A stretch of DNA of 9,118 nt from a bacterium (GTDB taxonomy: Bacteria; Krumholzibacteriota; Krumholzibacteria; LZORAL124-64-63): the NCBI GenBank assembly GCA_016873405.1, contig VGXH01000049.1:1-9118 (forward strand), read 5' to 3'. Positions 1-6,892 of this stretch are shown piece by piece. Both the position numbers and the translations under genes were made by a program. Position 1 is the stretch's first letter, and each line of letters opens with the position of its first letter. Under the pieces are notes generated by a model. That model was not told the origin of the DNA, did no database searches, and was given only the letters and a program-made list of their open reading frames with translations.

Positions 1-485
1 GGCGTGCCTCCGAGACCGGCGCCTACGACTCCGACAGCTGGGTCACCACCTCCGAGATCCGCAGCGTGCCCCGACCGGGCCTGCGCATCGACCTCAATCG
101 CGCCAACCGGTGGGTCGGGCGCGAAGCGGGCCCCGGCTTCACGAACTACAACACGACGCAGATCGACGCCCATTGGGAGATCGCTCCCCAGCTGGCGGTG
201 TGGAGCCAGTACACGAGCCAGGAGCGCGACGCGGGCGACTGGATCCTGCGCAGTTCCGCGGCGTGGACGCCGCTGCGCGGCGGCAGCGTGCTGATCACGC
301 TGCAGGCGAGCGACTACCAGGACACGCGCCTCGCCCAGCTGCGTCGCGGCGGTGGCATCGCCCTCGACTGGCAGGCGCGGCCGCGGCTGTTCCTGTCGGC
401 CGGCGCGGAAAAGCACTACGAGCGGTTCGAGGGGCGCCTGAGCCGGCCCCTCGGCTTCCAGGCCCGCGGATACTGGACTTTCTGA
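1..485 (+). CDS. C-terminal part of an outer-membrane beta-barrel protein (5' end outside window)
   Basis: This is the last 160 codons of a gene that begins before the window; codons are in frame from base 3 and the TGA is at 483-485. The visible part has many short amphipathic stretches with alternating polar and hydrophobic residues and abundant Tyr/Trp, such as LAVWSQYTSQ, WILRSSAAWTPL, GSVLITLQASDY and ARPRLFLSAGAEKHYERF. It ends in ARGYWTF, a C-terminal aromatic residue of the kind recognised by the BAM machinery. This pattern is typical of the last strands of an outer-membrane beta-barrel. The gene sits 53 bp upstream of the lipoprotein and on the same strand, so it is probably part of the same operon. 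By context it could be the porin-like channel of a cytochrome export or electron-conduit system (channel-like Osc protein or Pcc-type porin). No family-specific motif is visible, so the exact family is open. Confidence 0.7.
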   Translation, partial: RASETGAYDSDSWVTTSEIRSVPRPGLRIDLNRANRWVGREAGPGFTNYNTTQIDAHWEIAPQLAVWSQYTSQERDAGDWILRSSAAWTPLRGGSVLITLQASDYQDTRLAQLRRGGGIALDWQARPRLFLSAGAEKHYERFEGRLSRPLGFQARGYWTF

Positions 486-538
486 CGGCGGTATCCCAGC
501 TTCGACCGGGACCGGCCCGGCGCGCGAAAGGACGAGCG

Positions 539-1117
539 ATGCTCAGCAGGCGAGGTTGGCCGCGGCCAGCGGCGATAGTGGCGGCGATGCTGCTCCTGAC
601 GGCGGGCGGGTGCGGGCCGGGCGCCAGCCAGTTCATCCGCGACGACGTCGACCTCAGCTTCGTGCGGCGCGTCGCGGTCTACCCCTTCTACAACCTGAGC
701 CAGGACATGTTCGGCGGCCAGCGCGTGCAGTCGGTGTTCCTGACCGAGCTGCTCGCGCGCGGCGCCGTCGAGGTCGTCGACCGGGGCGAGATGCTCGCGG
801 CCATCGCCGAACTGAAGCTGCCCCCCGATGCCATCCTGAGTCCGGAACAGGTGGTGGCGCTCGGCAAGCGGCTGCAGGCCGAGGGGATCTTCTTCGCGAC
901 CGTCGAGGAGTACGGCGCCGAGCGCGGCGCCGAGCAGGTCCAGGTCGTGACGGCCGCCTACCAGCTCTGCGAGGCGCAGACCGGCCGCGTCGTCTGGTCG
1001 TCGCAGACGCGCACCGACGGGACCTCGCTGCTGCGCAAGCTCTTCGGGGGCGGCAGCGCCAGCAGCTACGACGTGGCGCGCGCGAACGTGCGCGCGGCGC
1101 TCGGGACGCTGTTCTGA
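539..1117 (+). CDS. CsgG/LpoB-like outer-membrane lipoprotein
   Basis: A 192-residue protein. The ATG at 539 is preceded by AAGGA (528-532) at a 6-nt spacing. The N-terminus has positive residues, a hydrophobic core (residues 11-22) and a lipobox-like AGGC with the lipid-carrying Cys at residue 25; the next residue is Gly, not Asp, which fits outer-membrane sorting. The mature part begins a fold resembling CsgG, LpoB and GNA1162: RRVAVYPFYNLS, then a helix ending in FLTELLARGAVEVVDRGEM, then LGKRLQAEGIFFATVEEYG and a strand with the Q-T-G-R-V-V-W segment. CsgG makes an outer-membrane secretion channel for curli. This protein is shorter than CsgG, so it may be a periplasmic ring or accessory part, not the full pore. 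It overlaps the next gene by 1 nt (TGATG), indicating coupled translation. By context it may correspond to one of the channel-like Osc proteins; that mapping is inference. Confidence 0.7.
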   Translation: MLSRRGWPRPAAIVAAMLLLTAGGCGPGASQFIRDDVDLSFVRRVAVYPFYNLSQDMFGGQRVQSVFLTELLARGAVEVVDRGEMLAAIAELKLPPDAILSPEQVVALGKRLQAEGIFFATVEEYGAERGAEQVQVVTAAYQLCEAQTGRVVWSSQTRTDGTSLLRKLFGGGSASSYDVARANVRAALGTLF

Positions 1118-2148
1118 TGCATCGATCGCGCGGCAGCCGGCTCCTGGTCGCGGCGGGCGCGGTCGTGGCGCTCGCGGCGCCGGCGACCGCGACGGCGGCC
1201 ACGCCGCCGGTGGCCGTGGTCGTCCACCTGCAGGGCGCCCCCAGCCCGCTGCTGCCGGCCGATGCCCGCGAGCTGCGGCAGGCCGCCCTCGACGACGTTT
1301 CGGCGCTGCTGAACGCCCGCGGCCTTCTGGCCGCCGACCGTTCGCTCACCGAGTCGCTCGTGCAGCGCCACGTCGTCCGCTCGGGCAGCGTGTTCGCGCC
1401 GACGTTCCTGGCCGGCGTGCGGTCCGAGGTCGGCGCCGATGTGCTGCTCGCGGTGGGCGTCGAGGTCGAAGGCGGACGCCTGGGGGCCAGCATCCGCGCC
1501 CTGTCGACCGCGGACGGCGGATTGCTCGGGATCGGCGTGGCCCAGGCCGCCGCCGACACGACCGGCTGGCGGCCGGCCCTGATCACCGCGCTGAAGGCGG
1601 CGCTGCCCGCGCTGACGCCGCCGGCCGCGGTCCCGCCCCTGGTGCTTCTGCCCGCGCGCCCGATGGGCGCCGGCCCGCGGGTTGCCGACGCCGCGACCTC
1701 GCTCGTGCTCGCGGCCGCATTGGCCGACGGGCGCTGGCGGCCGGTCGACCCGGCCCTGGTGGCCGGCGCCGTCGCCGATTCGGGCCGGGACCTGCAGCGG
1801 CTCGATGCACGGGGCCGCGAGGTGCTGCGGGAGACCTTCGGCGTCGACTGGGCCGCCGTGCCGGAGATCGTCTCCTTCGGGATCGCCGCCAGAGCCGCCG
1901 GCCCCGTTCCGCTGCTCGAGCCGGGATCGCCGACCGAGCCCGACCTGGCCGAGTTCGAGCTTTCGGTGCGCCTGCTCGACCTGCGCACCGGCCTGGTCGG
2001 CGGGACCGCCGCGATCCGCGTGCCGGGCGGCCCCGTCGAGGGCTGGTTCGGCCGCGTGGACAGACCGAGCGACCTGGAGAGGATCCGGGCCGCCGCCGAC
2101 CAGGTATGGTCGCGTTTCCAGCAACTCGTCCAGGAGAAGAAGTCATGA
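1117..2148 (+). CDS. Secreted protein of unknown family with two CsgG/FlgO-like halves
   Basis: A 343-residue protein starting at an ATG whose A is the last base of the previous stop codon. No strong ribosome binding site is visible, so translation probably depends on coupling. Residues 1-28 form a Sec signal peptide with an Ala-rich core, likely cut near ATA-A. I do not recognise the family. Two halves show a similar order of elements. The first (about 30-150) has VAVVVHLQ, a helix with LLNARGLLAADRSLTE, GADVLLAVGVEVEG and LSTADGGLLGIG. The second (about 175-315) has LVLLPARPM, a helix, FGVDWAAVPEIVSFG and LSVRLLDLRTGLVGG. Both resemble the CsgG/FlgO/TolB-N type of alpha/beta domain found in periplasmic parts of secretion and flagellar systems. 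No cytochrome motif or transmembrane segment follows the signal peptide. With its neighbour it may build a periplasmic or outer-membrane channel assembly. Confidence is high for the gene and low for the function. Confidence 0.65.
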   Translation: MHRSRGSRLLVAAGAVVALAAPATATAATPPVAVVVHLQGAPSPLLPADARELRQAALDDVSALLNARGLLAADRSLTESLVQRHVVRSGSVFAPTFLAGVRSEVGADVLLAVGVEVEGGRLGASIRALSTADGGLLGIGVAQAAADTTGWRPALITALKAALPALTPPAAVPPLVLLPARPMGAGPRVADAATSLVLAAALADGRWRPVDPALVAGAVADSGRDLQRLDARGREVLRETFGVDWAAVPEIVSFGIAARAAGPVPLLEPGSPTEPDLAEFELSVRLLDLRTGLVGGTAAIRVPGGPVEGWFGRVDRPSDLERIRAAADQVWSRFQQLVQEKKS

Positions 2149-3479
2149 CCCGACGTGCCCGAAGATCCTGCGCCGGCCTGGCGGCCGCTGTCCTGCTTGC
2201 GACGACGGGACCGGCTGCGGCCCGCGAAGCGGTCCCGCTCGCGGTGGTCGGCCCCGACACGCTGACCACGATCGACCTGGAGATCGAGCTGGCGCTGCTC
2301 AACGCGCGCAATTCCCAGAACGCGCCGCTCAAGCTGGACGATAGCGCCGCCATCCTGCGGCGCCTGACCCAGAACCAGTTGATCGTCCAGGAGGGCCTGC
2401 GGATGGGCCTGGACCAGGAGGCCGTCGTCCGCAACCAGGGCTGGTCCGTGGTGCGTCAGGAGTGCATGAAGGCGCTGCTCGACTCGGTCGCGCTGGCGAT
2501 TCCCGAATCGCGCCAGGATTACCGCGACGCCCGGCGCGCGGCCGTGCAGGCGTATCTCGACGGCCTGGCCCGTGTCTGGGGCGCGTCGGTCGACTCCACG
2601 CTGCTGCGTTCGCTCGACTACGGGTCGGCGGACCCGGCGGTGCACAAGCGCCTGACCGCCAGCAACGAGGTCCTGGGCACGCTGCCGGGCGGCCGCTCGT
2701 TCACGATCGCGGACTTCACCCGCGAACTGCGCTTCACCGAGTTCCACGGGCTGGTCGGCAAGCCGCACGCGGCGCAGCGCCGCGACGAGATCATGCGCGA
2801 GTACCTGGCCGACGCGGTCACCGCGCGCCAGATCCGGGCGCAGAAGATGGACCAGACGCCGCAGATGCAGATGCTGCGGCAGCGCTTCGAACGCGCGGCG
2901 ATCCTCGAGGAGGCGCTGCGCGACCTGTCGCAGCACGACTTCGCGCCGGCCGACAGCGAGGTCTCGCGCTACTACCGCAAGCACCAGTCCCAGTTCATGT
3001 CCTCGCCGCGCCTGAAGCTCGCCAGCCTGCGGGCGAAGTCGCAGGCGGACGCCGACGCGCTGCGCGAACGGGTCCTCAAGGGCGCCTCCGTGCGCTGGCT
3101 GGCGACCAACGACAAGCGCGCGGTCGCGGGTGCGGCCCCGTTTCCCGAGGACTGGATCCGCCCCGAGCAGGTCGGCCTGAAGGCGGCGGACCTGGCCGTG
3201 GGTCTGGCGCCCGAACCGTACGAGGTGCCCGAGGGCTGGGTCGTCGTTCAGGTGGTCGCGGTCGAACCGGGGCAGCCGTTGCCGCTGGAGCAATGCCGCG
3301 ATCGCATCCTGTTCGAGATGCGCCAGGAGGCCGGACGCCAGCACATGCTCGATATCCTGGCCCGGCTCGAAGCCGAGTCGCCCGTGACGATCCTGCCCGG
3401 CGCCGAGGCGGCCGTGGCGCGCTCCGTGGCGGGCATGCCCAAGTTCGACCAGCCGGCCGCCGCGCCGCAGCACCCGTGA
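2145..3479 (+). CDS. SurA/PpiC-like periplasmic chaperone (parvulin-type peptidyl-prolyl isomerase family)
   Basis: A 444-residue protein. The ATG at 2145 follows AGGAG (2132-2136) by 8 nt and overlaps the preceding stop (ATGA), so this start is preferred over an in-frame upstream ATG at 2106. Residues 1-26 are a signal peptide ending in PAAA. The region from about 34 to 85 resembles the SurA N-terminal chaperone helix region (IDLEIELALLNARN, LRRLTQNQLIVQEGLRMG). A long helical part follows, then the SEVSRYYRKHQSQF segment (about 268-282) that typically precedes a parvulin domain, and a parvulin-like domain at about 286-385. The usual His residues are not seen: RLKLASLRA replaces the HIL motif, and GWVVVQVV replaces the GYHI motif. 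It may therefore act mainly as a chaperone. In osc-type loci a prolyl-isomerase-containing chaperone (OscH) folds OmcS; this gene is the obvious counterpart. It is followed by the giant cytochrome after 23 nt. Confidence 0.8.
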   Translation: MTRRARRSCAGLAAAVLLATTGPAAAREAVPLAVVGPDTLTTIDLEIELALLNARNSQNAPLKLDDSAAILRRLTQNQLIVQEGLRMGLDQEAVVRNQGWSVVRQECMKALLDSVALAIPESRQDYRDARRAAVQAYLDGLARVWGASVDSTLLRSLDYGSADPAVHKRLTASNEVLGTLPGGRSFTIADFTRELRFTEFHGLVGKPHAAQRRDEIMREYLADAVTARQIRAQKMDQTPQMQMLRQRFERAAILEEALRDLSQHDFAPADSEVSRYYRKHQSQFMSSPRLKLASLRAKSQADADALRERVLKGASVRWLATNDKRAVAGAAPFPEDWIRPEQVGLKAADLAVGLAPEPYEVPEGWVVVQVVAVEPGQPLPLEQCRDRILFEMRQEAGRQHMLDILARLEAESPVTILPGAEAAVARSVAGMPKFDQPAAAPQHP

Positions 3480-3490
3480 CCCCCCCGGCA

Positions 3491-3495
3491 GGAGG
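3491..3495 (+). promoter_or_regulatory. Ribosome binding site of the giant cytochrome
   Basis: GGAGG lies 7 nt before the GTG at 3503. It selects this start: the same frame is open far upstream (to 2462) but only as a shadow of the chaperone gene, and the GTG is immediately followed by a signal peptide. Confidence 0.75.
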
Positions 3496-3502
3496 CCTGA
3501 CC

Positions 3503-6370
3503 GTGCATCGCACCGGAGCCCACGCGGCGGCCAGCGCCCGCCGCCGCCCGCGCCACCTGGCTGGCGCCGCCGTCGTGGCGGCGCTGCTGGCGGTCGCCGC
3601 CACGCCTTCGGAAGCCGCCGGCCCGTTCAAGGCGAAGGGTTGCGTCGACTGCCACCAGGCGTCGCTCAAGCAGACGCCGGCCAAGCACGCGCACGAGCCG
3701 TTCGGCACGCGCGACTGCGAGGGCTGCCACCGGCGCCACGGCGTCATCGGCAAGCTGGTCCTGAAGGCCTCGGGCCGCGATCTCTGCCTGGCCTGCCATG
3801 AGGGCTACAAGGACGTGACGCGCGCGGCGGTCGTCCACCAGCCGCTGCGCGACAACGACTGTTCGATATGCCACGATCCGCACGGCTCGGGTCACCCGGG
3901 CCTGCTGTCCGCTCCCTTGGCGGCGTCCTGCCTGGCCTGCCACGAAAAGGCGCCGTTCGAGCGGCGCCACGTCCATCGCCCGCTGGCCCGCGAGGGCTGC
4001 GCCGTCTGCCACGACCCTCACTCCTCGCCGCACGAGGGACTGCTGGTGCGGGCCGGCGACGACCTCTGCTTCGGCTGCCACGCCGACCGCGAACGGCTTG
4101 GGCGCCAGCACGGGAACCGCGGCGGACTGGCCGGCTGCGTCTCCTGCCACGACCCGCACAGCTCCGACGCGAAGGGACTCCTGCATGCGGTGACCCACGC
4201 GCCGATGCAGGACAACGACTGCGCGGCGTGTCACGCCGCCGATGCGGCCGGCGGCGCCGCGCTGGCCATGCCGGCCGCCGAGCTCTGCCGGCAGTGCCAC
4301 GAGGATCCGGCCCGGGCCGCCAAGGTGCCGCACGAGCCCGCGGCGTCCGGGGAGTGCGGGCAGTGCCACGCGCCGCACGGCAGCGCGCGGCCGGCGCTGC
4401 TGGTCGCCGACGAACGGCGCCTGTGCCTCGAGTGCCACGAAGAGCAGCCGTTCCGCCTGCCTGTCCGCCACGAGCCGGTGGCCAGCGGCAACTGCTCCAC
4501 CTGCCACGCCGCCCACGGCTCCGACCACCAGGGACTGCTGAAGGCGGCGACCAACACGCTCTGCGCGGGCTGCCACGCCGGCGTGCTGCCGGACGCCGCC
4601 GGGCCGGCCCCGGCCTCGGTCCACGCGACGCTGGTCAAGCGGGACTGCACGGTCTGCCATGCGCCGCACGGGTCCGAGCGCAAGACCCTGCTGGTCGACA
4701 CCGTCGGTTCGCTCTGCCTGGGCTGCCACACCAAGGTGCAGATGGAGACGATCGCGAGCTACCCGCACGCGGTGGCCGCGCGCGGCGACTGCATGGCCTG
4801 CCACCTGCCGCACACGGCGCCCCAGCCCGGACTGCTGAGGCACGCCTCGGCCGCCCTGTGCGCCGGCTGCCATGCCGGCTTCGACCAGCAGCCGACCGGC
4901 GGGACGCTGCACGCGCCCGCCGCCGAGGGAGCCTGCCTGGACTGCCACCTGCCGCACGGCGGTCCCGAGCGCGGCCTGCTGCGCCAGTCTCCGGCGGCGA
5001 CCTGCGCCGGATGCCACGAGACCGGGACGCCGGCGGGGGCCGGCTGGCGCGGGCACGAACCGGTGGCCACCGGCAACTGCGCCGCCTGCCACGACGCGCA
5101 CCGCTCGCCGCGCAAGGCGCTGCTGGCCAGCGACGCCGACAAGCTGTGCGCCTTCTGCCATGAGGACGTCGCGGCCCCGAAGGGCGCCGTTTCGATCCAC
5201 CCGCCGAGCCGCGACGCCTGCCTGGACTGCCACCTGCCGCACGGCGGCGCGGGCGCGGGATTCCTGCGCGAACCGGCCCCGGCTCTCTGCTTCGGCTGCC
5301 ACGACGAGACGAGCGCCGGCTTCGTCGCCAAGCACCTCGGGCGCGACCCCCTGCGGATGGATTGCCTGGGCTGCCACGAACCGCACCACTCGACCGCGCC
5401 CGGTCTGCTGGCCGCCGCGGCGCACGCCCCGTTCGGCGATCGCGACTGCGCCTCCTGCCATGACGGCGCCGCGCCGGTGGCCGACCAGCGCCAGACGTGC
5501 CTGCAGTGCCACGACGGGTTGCCCGCGGCGGCGGCTCCGCGGCAGACGACGCACGCGCCCTTTGCCGAGGGCGACTGCGCGTCCTGCCACAACCCGCACG
5601 TGGCCCGCGGCCCGGCCCTGCTGTCTTCGGCGCGGACCAGCGACGCCTGCGCCGACTGCCACGCGCCGGAGGCCCTGGCGCCGAAACCGGAGCTGGCCCA
5701 CACCCCCGTGCGGGACGGCCGCTGCGAGGCCTGCCACCAGGCCCACGCCTCGAGCGAACCGATGCTGCTGGACAAGCCCGCCGGCACGCTCTGCGCGGGT
5801 TGCCATGAACCCATCGAGGCGCAGAAGAAGTGGCCGGTGGTGCACGCGCCGCTGCGGTCGGGCGACTGCACGCGCTGCCACGACCCGCACGGCACCGCCC
5901 AGCCCATGGGCCTGCTGGACGAGCCGAGCGTGCTGTGCACCCGGTGCCACGCGCCCGCCTCGCTGCCGGCCAGGCACGGCGGCTTCCCGGTCGCCGAGGC
6001 CGACTGCTCGGGCTGCCACGCCCCGCACGCGGCCAAACGCGCGAACCTGCCCCACGAGCACGTGCACCAGCCCTTCGGCGCCGGCGACTGCGCCGCCTGC
6101 CACGCCGGCACGGCCGTCGCGACGAAGCAGTCGCAGCCGGCGCTGTGCCTGTCGTGCCACCCGGGCCTGGCGGCCAGCCTGAAGGGCGCCCAGCTGCACG
6201 GAGCGCTGGTCGGCGAGCGGGCCTGCACGAACTGCCACGCGGCGCACACGGCGCCGGTCTCGCCGCTGCTGCCGGCCCGGCAGGCGCCCCGGACGCCAAC
6301 CGGACCGCTGCGCACCGGCATCCGGTGGTCGACGGGCGCGACTGCACCGTCTGCCACGATCCTCACCTGA
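3503..6370 (+). CDS. Giant multihaem cytochrome c (doubled-CXXCH type), reading frame broken near its 3' end
   Basis: The ORF gives 955 residues from GTG 3503. Residues 1-39 are a Sec signal peptide ending SEA-A; the first haem motif (CVDCH) is at residue 47. I count 37 CXXCH motifs in this ORF, the last (CTNCH) at residue 908, or about one haem per 24 residues. They come in pairs: C-x2-C-H-x-P-H-G-S, a G-L-L turn about 10 residues on, C-x2-C-H, and then H-x-P a few residues before the next motif. This is the paired/doubled CXXCH (cytochrome c3-like) repeat, in which extra His residues supply distal ligands. After the 37th haem the ORF loses the pattern (residues ~925-955) and stops at 6368-6370, while frame 1 resumes the pattern with four more motifs up to 6609. 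Correcting a 1-nt loss near 6287 gives about 1035 residues and 41 haems. The protein is predicted to be exported, carrying electrons in the periplasm, across the outer membrane or extracellularly. Confidence 0.88.
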   Translation: MHRTGAHAAASARRRPRHLAGAAVVAALLAVAATPSEAAGPFKAKGCVDCHQASLKQTPAKHAHEPFGTRDCEGCHRRHGVIGKLVLKASGRDLCLACHEGYKDVTRAAVVHQPLRDNDCSICHDPHGSGHPGLLSAPLAASCLACHEKAPFERRHVHRPLAREGCAVCHDPHSSPHEGLLVRAGDDLCFGCHADRERLGRQHGNRGGLAGCVSCHDPHSSDAKGLLHAVTHAPMQDNDCAACHAADAAGGAALAMPAAELCRQCHEDPARAAKVPHEPAASGECGQCHAPHGSARPALLVADERRLCLECHEEQPFRLPVRHEPVASGNCSTCHAAHGSDHQGLLKAATNTLCAGCHAGVLPDAAGPAPASVHATLVKRDCTVCHAPHGSERKTLLVDTVGSLCLGCHTKVQMETIASYPHAVAARGDCMACHLPHTAPQPGLLRHASAALCAGCHAGFDQQPTGGTLHAPAAEGACLDCHLPHGGPERGLLRQSPAATCAGCHETGTPAGAGWRGHEPVATGNCAACHDAHRSPRKALLASDADKLCAFCHEDVAAPKGAVSIHPPSRDACLDCHLPHGGAGAGFLREPAPALCFGCHDETSAGFVAKHLGRDPLRMDCLGCHEPHHSTAPGLLAAAAHAPFGDRDCASCHDGAAPVADQRQTCLQCHDGLPAAAAPRQTTHAPFAEGDCASCHNPHVARGPALLSSARTSDACADCHAPEALAPKPELAHTPVRDGRCEACHQAHASSEPMLLDKPAGTLCAGCHEPIEAQKKWPVVHAPLRSGDCTRCHDPHGTAQPMGLLDEPSVLCTRCHAPASLPARHGGFPVAEADCSGCHAPHAAKRANLPHEHVHQPFGAGDCAACHAGTAVATKQSQPALCLSCHPGLAASLKGAQLHGALVGERACTNCHAAHTAPVSPLLPARQAPRTPTGPLRTGIRWSTGATAPSATILT
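4931..5247 (+). repeat. 32-nt exact direct repeat inside the giant cytochrome
   Basis: Bases 4931-4962 and 5216-5247 are identical over 32 nt and encode ACLDCHLPHGG at haems 19 and 23. The copies are 285 nt (95 codons, four haem motifs) apart. The flanking bases on both sides differ. This suggests duplication or gene conversion of a four-haem block, although selection on the haem motif contributes to the identity. Confidence 0.8.
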
Positions 6371-6609
6371 GCGGGATCGGCGCCGACGGCCAGGCCCAGC
6401 GGGAGGTCTGCCTCAGTTGCCACACCTACCGCGACCATGCGGACCACCCGATCGGCGAGGACGCGATCGACCCGCGGACGGGCCGGACGATGACCTGCGG
6501 CAGCTGCCACGACCCGCACGGCTCGGCGTTCGTGCGGTTCATGCGCGACGACCCCGAGGGCAAGCTCTGCGTCGGCTGCCACGCGAACAAGCTGCGGACC
6601 GGCGGTTGA
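6286..6609 (+). pseudogene. Displaced C-terminal end of the giant cytochrome (haems 38-41), in frame 1
   Basis: This stretch has no start of its own but continues the cytochrome pattern in the frame one base back: AHRHPVVDGRDCTVCHDPH, CLSCH (6409), CGSCHDPHGS (6496) and CVGCH (6568), ending ANKLRTGG and TGA at 6607-6609. The switch lies between about 6276 and 6313. The simplest explanation is one missing C in the CCCC run at 6287-6290: with five Cs the reading becomes Q-A-P-P-D-A-N-R and joins the frames. It may be an assembly or sequencing error or a true mutation. No canonical slippery heptamer is seen. The retained haem motifs and their normal spacing argue for a recent or artefactual shift, not long decay. 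Confidence 0.8.
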
Positions 6610-6623
6610 GCGCCGGGACGGCG

Positions 6624-6647
6624 CCCGCCCGGACTCCCCTGGGCGGG
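6624..6647 (+). terminator. Hairpin just after the giant cytochrome
   Basis: CCCGCCC (6624-6630) pairs with GGGCGGG (6641-6647) around a 10-nt loop. No T tract follows, so it may be a transcript-stabilising hairpin, not a terminator on its own. Confidence 0.4.
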
Positions 6648-6658
6648 TCGCGCGATCG

Positions 6659-6698
6659 CGGCCCCGGCGGTGCCTTCGGGCGCCGCCGGGGCCGTTTG
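6659..6698 (+). terminator. Strong 16-bp hairpin with UUCG tetraloop
   Basis: Bases 6659-6674 pair with 6679-6694 over 16 bp with a single G-U pair, closed by C(UUCG)G, an exceptionally stable tetraloop. A short GTTTG follows. It is well placed to end the cytochrome operon transcript or to block 3' exonucleases. The weak T tract leaves termination itself uncertain. Confidence 0.7.
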
Positions 6699-6705
6699 CG
6701 TCGTC

Positions 6706-6743
6706 GCAGCCAGGGACCGCCGTCTGACCGTCTGGCTGTTTTT
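6706..6743 (+). terminator. Probable Rho-independent terminator
   Basis: CAGCCAG (6707-6713) pairs with CTGGCTG (6732-6738) and is followed directly by TTTTT (6739-6743). The loop is 18 nt and contains the near-repeat CCGTCTGA/CCGTCTGG. The stem plus U tract fits an intrinsic terminator for the upstream operon and insulates the beta-propeller promoter. Confidence 0.6.
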
Positions 6744-6778
6744 GATAGCGATTGTCACACGCACCACCGGTCAACACG

Positions 6779-6788
6779 TTTTTTTTTT
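6779..6788 (+). repeat. T10 homopolymer in an AT-rich island
   Basis: Ten consecutive Ts sit directly upstream of the predicted -35 element. In such a GC-rich window this stands out. It could act as an UP-like element or a site of slippage and phase variation of promoter strength; neither is shown by the sequence. Confidence 0.6.
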
Positions 6789-6794
6789 GGCGTT

Positions 6795-6826
6795 GTGATT
6801 GACATCATCCTGCTGCCTGATATGAT
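6795..6826 (+). promoter_or_regulatory. Extended -10 sigma70-type promoter overlapped by a CRP/FNR-like inverted repeat
   Basis: TTGACA (6799-6804, perfect -35) and TATGAT (6821-6826, five of six to -10) are separated by 16 nt, with TGA immediately before the -10 giving an extended -10. A start near 6833 would leave a leader of about 60 nt before the beta-propeller gene. GTGAT-TGAC-ATCAT (6795-6808) is an inverted repeat with the TGAT-N4-ATCA core of FNR-type sites (consensus TTGAT-N4-ATCAA). Its centre would be near -31, over the -35, so repression is more likely than classical activation. The promoter is strongly supported; the operator is tentative. Confidence 0.7.
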
Positions 6827-6892
6827 ATCCCCGTGACAAGAGCCGCCCTCCCGGGCGCAAGCTGCCCCGAACCCATGACGCGAGCGTGACAG

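Noticed and set aside
1066..2124. Minus-strand ORF opposite the 343-residue secreted protein
   Set aside because: It has no signal or domain pattern and is a GC-driven shadow of the coupled + strand gene.
2462..3502. Extension of the giant cytochrome frame upstream through the chaperone gene
   Set aside because: The region is a shadow frame of the chaperone. The GTG at 3503 has a GGAGG at 7 nt and starts a proper signal peptide.
3248..6247. Very long antisense ORF (999 codons) opposite the giant cytochrome, and similar long minus-strand ORFs elsewhere
   Set aside because: High GC leaves few stop codons in shadow frames. The protein is low-complexity and Arg/Ala/Gly-rich with no signal or domain, while the + strand carries regular haem motifs.
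6281..6295. Programmed -1 ribosomal frameshift joining the two cytochrome frames
   Set aside because: No X-XXY-YYZ slippery heptamer is present; slippage of the CCC codon to GCC would mispair at the first position. A lost C in a homopolymer is simpler.
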